From NCBI GenBank assembly GCA_009859145.1, contig VRVR01000044.1, positions 62,001-126,000 of the forward strand: a DNA stretch of 64,000 bases, written 5' to 3'. Each line of letters opens with the position of its first letter. Within the stretch, counting starts at the first letter, position 1. The DNA comes from Andalucia godoyi (taxonomy: Eukaryota > Discoba > Jakobea > Jakobida > Andaluciidae). A model generated the notes under the pieces. The model was given only the letters and a program-made list of their open reading frames with translations, did not search any database and was not told where the DNA came from. This document shows, piece by piece, positions 1-9,500 of this stretch. Made by a program: the position numbers and the translations under genes.

Positions 1-1
1 T

Positions 2-3000
2 GCATGTCCGGCAGGAACCTGGAGCTCGTCTGTCGGCGCAGCCTCCCTATCCGATTGTGTGCCGTGCCCAGCAGGCTCTTATTCGACAATCACAGGAATC
101 TACAGCGCCACAATGTGCACACCGTGCCCTGTTGGAACGTACAGTGCGACGCTGGGAGCCTCCAGCTCCTCGGCTTGTGTGAACTGCCCTGCTGGGATGT
201 TTGGGATTTCCAGTGGAGCACCGGCACTGTGGAACTGTACTTCCTGTCCAGCAGGTTCTTTCAGTGCGCAGGAGGGCGCACAGCTTAATGTTTCTTGTTT
301 GCCGTGTCCACCAGGAACCTGGTCTTCCGCTGCGTCCGCAAACTGCACTGTCTGCGCGGCAGGGACATACAGTGCTTTAAAGTCTGCTGGAAACTCGTCG
401 ACATGCATACCCTGTGCTCCCGGATCGTGGTCATTTTTAAATTCGACCTTTTGCGTTCCGTGCGATGCTGGAACATTTTCCAATTCCAGTTCTGCCGCTG
501 GACCTGAGCACTGCGTGCAATGCGGTGCAGGAAAATCCAGTTCGGTCGGTAGCAGCAACTGTTCAACATGTCCCCCATCTTATTTTTCGAATTCTTCATC
601 CGCTTTTTTATGTGTGCAATGTTCTTCAGGGACGTCCGCTTCCGACAACCACGCTTTCTGTGCGGATTGCACTTCCGGAAGGTATTCGAATTCTTCCACG
701 GGGTTTTTGTGCGAACCCTGCGGGCCAGGTTTTGCGCCGTCTCCGAGCCGCAACTACTGTGTACCGTGCGGTCCGGGGACCTTTTCGTCTAACGGATCGG
801 CATGCGTCACATGCGCGCCTGGATTCACATCACTGAACCGTGCTTCTCTTTGCGACCGATGTTCTTCCGGCTATTTCTCACCCAGCTGCAGCAGTTGTCC
901 ACCGTGTGACCACGGCCGGTGCGATGACGGTGTCGCCGGAACGGGGAGCTGCGTATGCAATGCCACGTGGACTGGCCCCCACTGCAACGAGAGTGTTTCG
1001 CTTGTCGTTGTTCCGGAGTCAACAATTCCTCCAGCGGAAATTTTGCCAGCTGCAGGCGACGCAAGAAATTCAGTGGCTGCGTCTGTTGCGGCATTCAGTA
1101 TAGCGGGCTTTCTGAACATGTTCGGTGTGACGCAGTCCATTATTCGAATGGCGTGCTTGAAAATAATGTATCCGCTGTGGTACATCACGTTTGTGGAGAG
1201 CGTCGGCTTGGCGGCATTCAACTTTGAAGCCCCGTTCTGGAACGACTTTCTTTTCGGCACCACTGGTCTCGAGATACCCGCTGAGAAGGGTGTCGACGAC
1301 CCGGAAACAGCCCCCAATGTTCAAGTGTACCTTTTGGATACGATGAATTCATACGAAAACGTGATTGTACATCAAGTGGCAAACGCAGTGCTGGCACTGC
1401 TGCTTCTAATGGCTGCCCATCTCGGTTTTCTGATTCTTTTGTACATTGCGTTCGCCATTCGTGCTCGAATGGTGCACGAAAGGATTTCGCTGTCTTCGTT
1501 GCGGCTGCCTTACAAGGCCTGGATATTTTTCAGGAGTTTATACTTTTCTCTGGTCTTTGGCATGACCTACAGTCTGTTTGTCGCAATCTTCCTAACGCTG
1601 AGTGTGAACGTCCAGAACCGAAGCTGGATCGAAATCACCTTGTCTGCTACGTGCATCATTGTCTATTGTACTCTTGCATTCGTCTGGATCTTACCGACCC
1701 TGAAGCACCGCCCGCCGTTGCATTCCATCGAGGAGAGGTGGGATCTCGAATTTTATGATTTCAAGCCCAGTTACTGGTGGACTCATGTCTTCTTAATGGC
1801 GATCTTTGTGATTGATGCGGCAATCGTGGTTCTTGGGCTGTACTTCGACGTCAGTCCGGAGATGCAGGTCTGCGTCACCCTCGTCTTTTCGTTCGGAAGA
1901 ACAATGTTCTTTCTCGTTGCTTGGCCTGCTGAAGAGCGTCTGGACAACTTTGTAAGCACTGCAAACAGCGTTGTAGACTCGCTGCAGCTGCTGCTGTTGT
2001 TTTCCGTGGTGGGCTATTCTCGCCAAAACAGCTGGAATGCTGAAGTTGCCTTCATTCTAGCAGTGACGGACTCTGCGATCGTCGTGTGCAATCTTGTTGT
2101 GTCTATATACCTGCTGTTGTCATCTGTTTTGCGATACTTTGGAGACCTGCTCTGGTTTCTGTGGAATCTTGCTTCCCAAAAGAAAAATGAGAATAAGGAG
2201 AAAGAGAAATCTCTGGAATCGTCAGATGCATCGCAGCTTGCGGACAGGTTTCTGCTGACCCCGGTACCTGTACTGTCCAAGTGCCAGCAAGTCTCGGTCT
2301 CACAGTCAAGTCAATCCACAAAGTCGTCGCGCAATTCACTGAATCCGCTGGACTCAAAGATGTTTCGCAGCGCCCTGTTCAACGCTCGGCCTCCTGCAAC
2401 ATCGGGCGGACTCGTAGCACCTCGAGTCGTCCCAGACTTTGCTTCTCCCGCAAACACTCGATTTTCATCCACCAACCTTCCTGCTAGTTCTGAATTTTCT
2501 CCTGAGCGATGTCTGCGCCAAAGCCCATCGCCGATGCCAGTGTTTGGCACGACGGCTGTGACTCCGGGGGCGACTCGTGGGCAAATCGACACTTCAGCCG
2601 TCCTGCCACATGTGTTCGTTCATCTACCTCCCACAGAGCCCACGCTATCCTGCTTTCCGTCTCCCCCTGGCCGCAGAACGAATGCTAGAGAGAAAAGAAT
2701 GAAGGAGAACAACAACAGCAACAGCGACGACGACGACGACGACGACAACAACAACAACAACAACAAAACATCTACTGCTTCTGCTTGGCATTCTCGGACG
2801 CCTCAGGAATCTCACAGATGTTTCCACCTTTTCAATGCTATACCAGCTCGCTCAACGATGCCACTTGGGGAATCCATGGGTGAAACGCGCAGTCCGATAG
2901 AAATACATGCATCGTGTTTGGTGGTGCCCAGTGTTTCGCAGCAGAGTACGCCTCCTGTTCTGCAACAAGATGCGCCGCAAACGCAGAATGTCGAATTGCG

Positions 3001-3553
3001 AGCGCTGGATACGAGCCCACTGTCAAGTGCAGCAACCGCACCGGCTGTGCCTGATGTGCCACTGCAGACTCCTACAGGAAAAGGCGGTTACGAAAGCGGA
3101 ATTCACGCCGACCGCGGTAGTCTAGAAGAGTTGGCACGAACGCCAGTGGCCAGCAAGACCACTGCACCCGTTTCGGCTGTTGAACCCGTCACGACGCGTC
3201 CTGTTGGTTCCACATGGGATCGATTGCCGGTGATGGAAGTGCCATTATCGATGCCCTTGCTACTTGGGCACTCGACGCTTGCGAATTCTCAGAGTGGATC
3301 TGGAACGTACCTCCCTCCTCGCCCGACGGTCCCCAAGTCTTTCTTAGACCGGTCTGCAAGCTCTCGAGTCCCGGCTGGCTCTCGCAGTGCTGGTCTTGAA
3401 AAGAGCGCTCTGGGAAGCGCAAACCATGTCCCGAATTTACAGAGAAGACGTGACAGTTTGATCCATGCAACGGCGTCCGAGCCATCTGTTCAGACAACAA
3501 ACGGTCGCCAAAGCAAGGCCGTCGGCTCTCCGTATCGCAAGAAGAACGTCTGA
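2..3553 (+). CDS. Cysteine-rich GCC2/GCC3-repeat multipass membrane protein (5' truncated)
   Basis: The frame is open from base 2, so the N-terminus and signal peptide lie outside the window; about 1183 residues remain. The first ~300 residues are tandem cysteine repeats of the ephrin-receptor-like GCC2/GCC3 type (recurring C-x2-C-P-x-G-T/S-[YFW]-S). They are followed by an EGF-like segment ending in CVCNATWTGPHC. About eight hydrophobic segments follow (roughly residues 360-720), then a ~430-residue disordered Ser/Pro tail with an Asp and Asn run. The architecture suggests a cell-surface receptor or channel-like protein with a long cytoplasmic tail. Such proteins are common in free-living protists and their ligands are mostly unknown. 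The function is not inferred further. Confidence 0.85.
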   Translation, partial: ACPAGTWSSSVGAASLSDCVPCPAGSYSTITGIYSATMCTPCPVGTYSATLGASSSSACVNCPAGMFGISSGAPALWNCTSCPAGSFSAQEGAQLNVSCLPCPPGTWSSAASANCTVCAAGTYSALKSAGNSSTCIPCAPGSWSFLNSTFCVPCDAGTFSNSSSAAGPEHCVQCGAGKSSSVGSSNCSTCPPSYFSNSSSAFLCVQCSSGTSASDNHAFCADCTSGRYSNSSTGFLCEPCGPGFAPSPSRNYCVPCGPGTFSSNGSACVTCAPGFTSLNRASLCDRCSSGYFSPSCSSCPPCDHGRCDDGVAGTGSCVCNATWTGPHCNESVSLVVVPESTIPPAEILPAAGDARNSVAASVAAFSIAGFLNMFGVTQSIIRMACLKIMYPLWYITFVESVGLAAFNFEAPFWNDFLFGTTGLEIPAEKGVDDPETAPNVQVYLLDTMNSYENVIVHQVANAVLALLLLMAAHLGFLILLYIAFAIRARMVHERISLSSLRLPYKAWIFFRSLYFSLVFGMTYSLFVAIFLTLSVNVQNRSWIEITLSATCIIVYCTLAFVWILPTLKHRPPLHSIEERWDLEFYDFKPSYWWTHVFLMAIFVIDAAIVVLGLYFDVSPEMQVCVTLVFSFGRTMFFLVAWPAEERLDNFVSTANSVVDSLQLLLLFSVVGYSRQNSWNAEVAFILAVTDSAIVVCNLVVSIYLLLSSVLRYFGDLLWFLWNLASQKKNENKEKEKSLESSDASQLADRFLLTPVPVLSKCQQVSVSQSSQSTKSSRNSLNPLDSKMFRSALFNARPPATSGGLVAPRVVPDFASPANTRFSSTNLPASSEFSPERCLRQSPSPMPVFGTTAVTPGATRGQIDTSAVLPHVFVHLPPTEPTLSCFPSPPGRRTNAREKRMKENNNSNSDDDDDDDNNNNNNKTSTASAWHSRTPQESHRCFHLFNAIPARSTMPLGESMGETRSPIEIHASCLVVPSVSQQSTPPVLQQDAPQTQNVELRALDTSPLSSAATAPAVPDVPLQTPTGKGGYESGIHADRGSLEELARTPVASKTTAPVSAVEPVTTRPVGSTWDRLPVMEVPLSMPLLLGHSTLANSQSGSGTYLPPRPTVPKSFLDRSASSRVPAGSRSAGLEKSALGSANHVPNLQRRRDSLIHATASEPSVQTTNGRQSKAVGSPYRKKNV

Positions 3554-3596
3554 TCTGACCCGTTCCGATCCGGAAAGTAAGACGGCGCGTCAGTGC

Positions 3597-3645
3597 GTCG
3601 AGTCGAGTCGAGTCGAGTCGAGTCGTGTCGTGTCGTGTCGTGTCT
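3597..3645. repeat. Pentanucleotide repeat (AGTCG)n then (TGTCG)n
   Basis: Five AGTCG units are followed by three TGTCG units and a TGTCT end. The tract lies just past the stop of the cysteine-rich gene, in its presumed 3' UTR. The switch of unit by one base halfway looks like a repeat that mutated and then re-expanded. Confidence 0.9.
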
Positions 3646-3859
3646 GACTGCCGGGCGTACATTCACCTTTTTGGATCATTTCGCGAGCAAATCCGGCAAA
3701 ATCGGTTAAGTGAAACGCTGCAGTCTTTTGCCGAGTCCTTTCTCTCTGTTTTCTTTCTTTTCTCTCGCCAATGTTCATTTTTTGCTTGATCCGCTTGGAA
3801 TTATTTTGTTTTGCTATGCTGTTTCCGCTTCGCACAACAAGATTAGGCGAAGCTGGAGG

Positions 3860-5080
3860 ATGGAGAGTGGATCGAGGCGATTTGGGATTCGTTCAGCATT
3901 TGATTTTTATTTCAAGCGAAAAAATGGGTCGATTCATTATGCACATACGCTGACGGAAGTCTTGGATTCCATTTCGTCGCTTATTATGATTCTTTCGCCC
4001 ATTCTTCTCGGGTCGTCTTCGTCGCGATCGCTTATAGGATCTGCCGTTTCCGCAATGTTTACCATTGTGCCTTCTGTGCAGTCGGATGGGCTGTTTCTTC
4101 GTTTGAAATCCCTCGATCATCGTCGTCATCATCATCATCACCAGCCGCGGCATCATGATGATCATAAGTGCGGCGACGAAGACCACAACGTCGATGATGA
4201 TGATGATGATGGTGATTCTGCGGCACGAACGAATCGGTTCGAAATCACTGCGTCGGAGCTCGTCGTGGTGATTCGTATGACTGTTTTGCGAATTATGTGC
4301 ATGATTTACGTGTTTCTGGATTCTGTAACGACGTGGTTCAGCATATGGTTTGTCTTTCCGGGTCTCTATGACTTCCTCCAGTACATGTACTGGGCATGTA
4401 AACAGACGCAGCGGCTCTACACTGTGCAAAAGGCTCGTTTGTTCAGCGTCGTTTTTCTTCTGTTATCCTTATTCTCGATTATACTTCCCTTTTCGGCGAT
4501 CTTCATCGTTCCACAAACAACATCGCCGGTTGTTGCTTCTGCACTGGCCGCCGTATGCAAGATGAATGCATCTTCTATGAACCGACTGTTCTTCTGCGAC
4601 CGAAAATTGCTTATCTTTCGCATGTTTGCCGTGTACATTCCTCTGTCCCTTTTGCTCTTGTTCGCAATGTCACTTTCAAATGAGCAGTCGCAAATCATCC
4701 ACAACAACAACGGTGGACGAGATATCAACGATGTAGCGCTCCCCATTCTTGTGACGATTCTCTCGTTTTCCATCAACCGGATCGACTGGTACTTCAATCT
4801 GAAGCGCATTGGCGACTCCATGGAGGACTCTGACGCATCACACTCATCGGGCATTCTCACTCGTGAATTTGTCATGGAGCCATGGATCCGCATGTTGTTT
4901 TCCGTATGCAGACCCTCTCGTCCGGCTTGCATTTCGGCACTGTCCACTCCTCTATTGCCCTCTAGCGCAGCCCTTTCTGATGTCCGTCATGAACATGAGG
5001 AACAGAAACAACATCACCACAAAGGAGGAGAAGGAGGAGGGAGGCAAACAGAAGATGGAGGGGAAAATAGAAATATCTGA
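3860..5080 (+). CDS. Unknown multipass membrane protein, 406 aa
   Basis: The frame is open further upstream but the first in-frame ATG is at 3860; an upstream exon cannot be excluded. There are about six hydrophobic segments (near residues 35-55, 165-190, 235-265, 305-325 and 340-360). A cytosolic-looking loop near residues 90-120 is made of His runs followed by Asp runs. The C-terminus is charged and rich in His, Lys, Glu and Gly. I do not recognise the family. The stop is only 9 bp from the stop of the convergent gene at 5090. The His/Asp loop could bind metal, but that is only a compositional hint. Confidence 0.6.
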   Translation: MESGSRRFGIRSAFDFYFKRKNGSIHYAHTLTEVLDSISSLIMILSPILLGSSSSRSLIGSAVSAMFTIVPSVQSDGLFLRLKSLDHRRHHHHHQPRHHDDHKCGDEDHNVDDDDDDGDSAARTNRFEITASELVVVIRMTVLRIMCMIYVFLDSVTTWFSIWFVFPGLYDFLQYMYWACKQTQRLYTVQKARLFSVVFLLLSLFSIILPFSAIFIVPQTTSPVVASALAAVCKMNASSMNRLFFCDRKLLIFRMFAVYIPLSLLLLFAMSLSNEQSQIIHNNNGGRDINDVALPILVTILSFSINRIDWYFNLKRIGDSMEDSDASHSSGILTREFVMEPWIRMLFSVCRPSRPACISALSTPLLPSSAALSDVRHEHEEQKQHHHKGGEGGGRQTEDGGENRNI

Positions 5081-5089
5081 GAAGACCAT

Positions 5090-6934
5090 CTAATCGGGTT
5101 CACCGGATCTTGATGATGATGATGATGATGATCCGCTTCCAAAGATGCGCGTGGCGATGTTTTGCCGGATTGCGTTTCGGTACTGATCGACCTGCGGAGA
5201 AATTCTGTGCGGTGATCTCTGACGCAGCGGATCGCGGTCCGGTGCTCCTTTCCGTACTGCAGGTCTTAAATTCCGCATTCCAGCTTTCCCGAGCAAGTCG
5301 TTCATCTCATCCAGCGCACTATTCCGCGCATCGTCCGCACTGGAGCTTTTCACAGGTTTCGGAGCTGCGCGAACAGGGATCTGCATCCTAACTGCACTTT
5401 TCGCTGTGGTAGGCGCAGAAGGGGGGTTTCGCACTGAGGATGACGTCGATGGCCGCGCAAGAACAGGAGGGATCGGTTTTGGAGGTGGCGGAGGCGGTGG
5501 TCGCGCAGACTCGTCTTCGTTTCTGGGCTGCTCATAAAGCAAGTCAGCACGTTTTTCAGCAGGCCTGGGAGGAACAGGAAGCTCAATGGACACTCCAAGG
5601 CTCGGAGGCAGCACCAACAGCGATGATACAAGCGCATTCGATGCCGCATTCGACGGCGACGATGATGATGAGGATGAGATGGATGCAAACCGCGAGATGA
5701 ACCATGGAGAGTGCGCCTTTTCCCACAACAGCGAGGCAAACATGTGTTTTCGAAGAGATTGATCTACTTCTTCCAAGGGAAATTGTGGGTGGTCGACGGG
5801 GTGGAGCTGCGGCGAAAGACGAAGAGGCTCTGATTGTGTCAAGAAGTTGCGCCACTGTTGAATTGTCCACAGCGGAAACGATGGAAGCGACGAACGAATG
5901 TCAGCCCATTCCTCCTTCGAGCACCAGTTCTTCAAATCGGCCTGCGAAACAACGAACAACTGCTTCATGCTTTCCATCCACGCTCCAAGCTCTGGTTCGT
6001 CCATCTGGCCCTTTTCCCTCTCCGTGCCAAGCACCGGTTCCCTCCGATTCATCGACGACGACGGTGATGGAGATGGTGGCGGTGGCGGTGGCGAAAGCTT
6101 CACGACTCGATCAAGAGACTTTGCAGTGTCGAACAGCAGCCGCGGAACCGACCGAACAACACTCTTGAATTCCTCTTCAGAAATCACACTGCGGTCCGTC
6201 TGATGTCTTGCCCGTCCCTGCTGCGGTGTAATTGCATAGGAATTTCTGGAAATCCAACACGAGAATTCCAGTGATTCGGAATGCTCTCTGTTGGCGGAAT
6301 CGCGTTTGAAAGCCTCTGCGATTCGCCTAGCTGATTCACACGCGCTGGAACGCCTCGTTTGCTCGTCTTCATCCTCCGTTGGCAACACGCGGCTCTGTAA
6401 TGTTTGCTGCTGCGTCTGCTGCATAGAAGGTCGGAAAAGCAAAACATGTTCTTTAAATCCAAGTTTCTTCAAATTAGCGATTCTCGTCGTCTCGAAATCC
6501 AGCGACGCCGCAGTCGAGAAAGACGTGGAGAAAAGCAAGCGAAACCACGACCGTAAAGCCTCCATCTTTCCATTCGACCCCGTCAGCGGCTGCAGTGCAG
6601 AGCGGACGACGCGGGAATGCACAATTCGAGCAAGCGGATGATCGTTGCTATGTAAGACAACAGAGGACGACCCATGCGAAATCCTGCTCATTGGACCCAG
6701 CATTAATTCTCCTGCGATTCTCTCCTTCTCCTCCATCCTGTCATTTCTCCATGCTCTCTCCTCTTCCTCCTCTTCCTCCTCTTCCTCCTCTTCCTCCTCT
6801 TCCGCCTCTTCCGCCTCCGCCTCTGCTTCTTCTGCTTGGCTGAGCGTGTTTTCGAAATCAAAAATAAGAAAAGGCTTTGGATAATATGAAAAAACAATAG
6901 AAGAAACAAAGAAATGAAAAAGGTTTGTCGTCAT
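5090..6934 (-). CDS. Low-complexity hypothetical protein, up to 614 aa
   Basis: This is a long frame with a true ATG at 6934. The first ~30 codons are AT-rich and hydrophobic, and are followed by an uninterrupted Glu run. A downstream ATG just after the Glu run may therefore be the real start. The middle has mostly helical charged sequence. Proline runs (about eight in a row) occur twice, and a Ser run occurs near the C-terminus. Short ordered-looking blocks are LDEMNDLLGKAGMRNLRP and HRISPQVDQYRNAIRQNIAT near the end. I do not recognise a family. The proline tracts suggest profilin, SH3 or WW binding, which is inference only. Confidence 0.6.
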   Translation of the reverse strand: MTTNLFHFFVSSIVFSYYPKPFLIFDFENTLSQAEEAEAEAEEAEEEEEEEEEEEEEEERAWRNDRMEEKERIAGELMLGPMSRISHGSSSVVLHSNDHPLARIVHSRVVRSALQPLTGSNGKMEALRSWFRLLFSTSFSTAASLDFETTRIANLKKLGFKEHVLLFRPSMQQTQQQTLQSRVLPTEDEDEQTRRSSACESARRIAEAFKRDSANREHSESLEFSCWISRNSYAITPQQGRARHQTDRSVISEEEFKSVVRSVPRLLFDTAKSLDRVVKLSPPPPPPSPSPSSSMNRREPVLGTEREKGQMDEPELGAWMESMKQLFVVSQADLKNWCSKEEWADIRSSLPSFPLWTIQQWRNFLTQSEPLRLSPQLHPVDHPQFPLEEVDQSLRKHMFASLLWEKAHSPWFISRFASISSSSSSSPSNAASNALVSSLLVLPPSLGVSIELPVPPRPAEKRADLLYEQPRNEDESARPPPPPPPKPIPPVLARPSTSSSVRNPPSAPTTAKSAVRMQIPVRAAPKPVKSSSADDARNSALDEMNDLLGKAGMRNLRPAVRKGAPDRDPLRQRSPHRISPQVDQYRNAIRQNIATRIFGSGSSSSSSSRSGEPD

Positions 6935-7241
6935 GGCTCTCAGCGACTGTAGTGAGCGACCCCTCTGGCAAAAGTGATGCTTGATGCTAGATCAAACAGA
7001 CTGTTTTTTACACGATTCACCAAAGCATATGCAAGCATTTCCCCATTTGCGAATCGTTTATTCTCTGCTTCTGTTTTATCCGTTTTTTCTTTTATTATTT
7101 CATAATTACTATTATATTTTTTATTTTTATTTTTTTTCAATTTTTCCTTCTTTGCTGTGTGTGTATAGCTTTGTAGCAAGTGGTTGGCGCATAGCGGGGG
7201 GCTGAGAGGAGAAGAGGAAGGGGAAAAGAAGGAGAGGGAGA

Positions 7242-9395
7242 ATGAGCTTAATGACTGTGCTTACGACAGGCGGAAGCGCGACGTACCACGGTCTGGATCT
7301 GATTACAGCCGTTCGTAGTGGTAACATGCCGCTGGTGTACATGTTGGTGAAGCAGGGGGCGTCGGTGAATGTGCCGGATGCAACGGGGTTTACGGCACTA
7401 CAGTGGGCGTCGCTGAACGACTTTGTGGAGATTGCGTCGTTTCTGCTGTCCAATGGCGCGGCTGTAGACCAGCGGTCGAGCGATGGCGAGTCGGTGACGG
7501 CGCTGATGTGGGCGAGCCTCAAGGGGCACTTGTCGTGCGTACGACTGTTGCTGCAGTGGGGAGCGCAGCTTGATCTGCAAGACTCGCGTGGATTTACAGC
7601 CGCTTGTCATGCCGTGCACTACGACCAGTTGTTCACGTTGCACTATCTGCTGTATCGCGGTGCCTCGCCGCTGCTTCTCGACAAAGATGGCCACTCGCTG
7701 CTGCACTGGGCTTGCTATAAGGGATTCTTCAACATTGCATCGTATTTGCTGTCCAATCACCATTCTCAAAATAACCTCGGTCATGGCCACAGTCGCAGTC
7801 AGAATAACAGTCGCAGCGACAACGATGTGGATCACCGGTGCAACCAGGGAAGAACTGCGCTGATGTGGGCTGCGAGAGAGGGGCACAAGGGCGTGATGGC
7901 TCTGCTGCTTGCGCACGGTGCCGATCCAAAGCTTGTGGACAACGAAGGACTTGATGCGCAGCGCCACGCCTTTGAAAAGGGACACTTCAATCTGCAGATT
8001 TCGAAGATTTTCGGCTCCGAGCAAGGCAGGACGAGCAGCTCGAGCACCATTCTCGGTGCTGGTGCTGCAAACGACGTGGAAAAGGTCGCGATGCTGCCGA
8101 ACAACAACGACAATGTTGGAAGCGCAAAGGCTCTTCATTTGGCCTCGGAAGTCCAGTTTCAGCATGCAGTCAAGGGCGAAGCAGGATACTTCAAGCGCGG
8201 GTCGCTGACAGTGTTTGTGCTTCCCATGCTTGCGTTCATCGGAATTCATCTATTCCATCCAGTCTTTGCGGTGTTGTCGTTTGTGGCGGCCATGGCGGCG
8301 TTTGGTCGAATGTCCGTGTCGTGGAAGAACAACGGCGCCGGAAGAACCCCGGTCCATATGATGTGGTGGCTTGGCTCCGTTGTCGTTTGCCTTTTTGTGC
8401 ATTACGTGTTTGTGTATCCGATTGCAAGTGCGCATTATCCGAACGCCCACTCGCTTTGGGTGATTTTGCTGCCAGTGATGCTGGCAGTGTACTTCAAGGG
8501 ATCGCTTTCGGATCCGGGACGCGTGCTTCCGAGCGCGGAAGACCTCTGGATGGCGCTCCGAGCTGTCGAGCAGGGCCTCGAGATTGACCATCACAAGTTC
8601 TGCGTGACTTGTTTGTGCAGAAGACCGGTGCGTTCGAAGCACTGCAGATTCTCGGGGTTCTGCGTGGCGCGATACGACCATTTTTGCGTCTGGTTCAACA
8701 CGGCAGTGGGCTTCAAGAACCACCGGTGGTTCATGATTTACTGTGTGTCCCATTTCTTTGTCGATGTCGGAATGATTCTCTTCTGCTACGACTACATCAT
8801 GTTTGAGTGGGGCCGAAACCCGACGCTTGGATGGGGCGAGGCGTGGTTTTCAGTCCAGCCCACTGTTGCATATGTGCTGTTCTACAACGTCCTCGTCGGT
8901 CTGTTCACTCTTGCAATGTCCGTTTCGCACATTTCGATGATGCTGAACAATTCCACGTCTAACGAATCGGTGGATCCAGCGCGGTACACTTTGCCGGACG
9001 GGAAATGGCTTTATTCGCTAGGATGGTCCCGAAATTGGAAGCAGTTTTGGAGAGTCGGCAGAGAAACGGTCGACTGGACTAGACAGCTTGTGTGGCCTCC
9101 TGGCGCTGCAGATCCAGAAATCGCAGGTCTCGCACCGCCTGCTGGACCGCTGCTGGGATTTCCTCAGCATCCGCAGCACGCAGGCAGCGCGTGTGGACAT
9201 GACCACGGAGGACACGCTGCGCATGCACACTCTCAGCAGCATCAGCACCACCAAGCTCAGATACAAGCCCAGCAACAGCAGCAGCAACAACAACAACAAC
9301 TCCATCACCAGCAGCACCAACAGTCGAGTGGTGGCGTTGCCGGGAACGGAAATGCACAGCACGAACGAAAGGGTCTGCTGGTCGATGTGGACTGA
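7242..9395 (+). CDS. Ankyrin-repeat DHHC-type palmitoyltransferase (AKR1/ZDHHC17 family) with a variant active site
   Basis: The protein has 717 residues. Residues ~12-250 are ankyrin repeats (for example TALQWASLNDFVEIASFLL and TALMWAAREGHKGVMALLL). Next come two hydrophobic hairpins (~315-350 and 365-410), a DHHC-CRD at ~450-500, two more membrane segments, and a Gly/His/Gln-rich tail with a poly-Q run. This is the layout of yeast Akr1 and animal HIP14, Golgi/endosomal protein S-acyltransferases. The catalytic tetrad reads DHFC at residues 479-482 (bases 8676-8687). The upstream H-C-x2-C-x2-C reads HCRFSGFC, so one zinc ligand is lost, and the CVG after it reads AVG. Akr1-type enzymes are known to tolerate DHYC. 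The leader is purine-rich. Confidence 0.92.
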   Translation: MSLMTVLTTGGSATYHGLDLITAVRSGNMPLVYMLVKQGASVNVPDATGFTALQWASLNDFVEIASFLLSNGAAVDQRSSDGESVTALMWASLKGHLSCVRLLLQWGAQLDLQDSRGFTAACHAVHYDQLFTLHYLLYRGASPLLLDKDGHSLLHWACYKGFFNIASYLLSNHHSQNNLGHGHSRSQNNSRSDNDVDHRCNQGRTALMWAAREGHKGVMALLLAHGADPKLVDNEGLDAQRHAFEKGHFNLQISKIFGSEQGRTSSSSTILGAGAANDVEKVAMLPNNNDNVGSAKALHLASEVQFQHAVKGEAGYFKRGSLTVFVLPMLAFIGIHLFHPVFAVLSFVAAMAAFGRMSVSWKNNGAGRTPVHMMWWLGSVVVCLFVHYVFVYPIASAHYPNAHSLWVILLPVMLAVYFKGSLSDPGRVLPSAEDLWMALRAVEQGLEIDHHKFCVTCLCRRPVRSKHCRFSGFCVARYDHFCVWFNTAVGFKNHRWFMIYCVSHFFVDVGMILFCYDYIMFEWGRNPTLGWGEAWFSVQPTVAYVLFYNVLVGLFTLAMSVSHISMMLNNSTSNESVDPARYTLPDGKWLYSLGWSRNWKQFWRVGRETVDWTRQLVWPPGAADPEIAGLAPPAGPLLGFPQHPQHAGSACGHDHGGHAAHAHSQQHQHHQAQIQAQQQQQQQQQQLHHQQHQQSSGGVAGNGNAQHERKGLLVDVD

Positions 9396-9500
9396 GCATT
9401 AGCAGTAAAACCAGAAAGAGTCAAAATGCATGCTGCTCGTCGTTGTTCTGATTTTCAATCACAAAGAACCGGGGGAGGAGGAAGAAAAAACAATTAGAAA

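Noticed and set aside
3597-3645. Pentamer array considered as CRISPR-like or protein-binding array
   Set aside because: Units are 5 bp without spacers; it is a plain simple repeat.
7398-8249. 283-codon minus-strand frame opposite the ankyrin repeats
   Set aside because: Shadow of the ankyrin-DHHC gene, whose domains are unambiguous.
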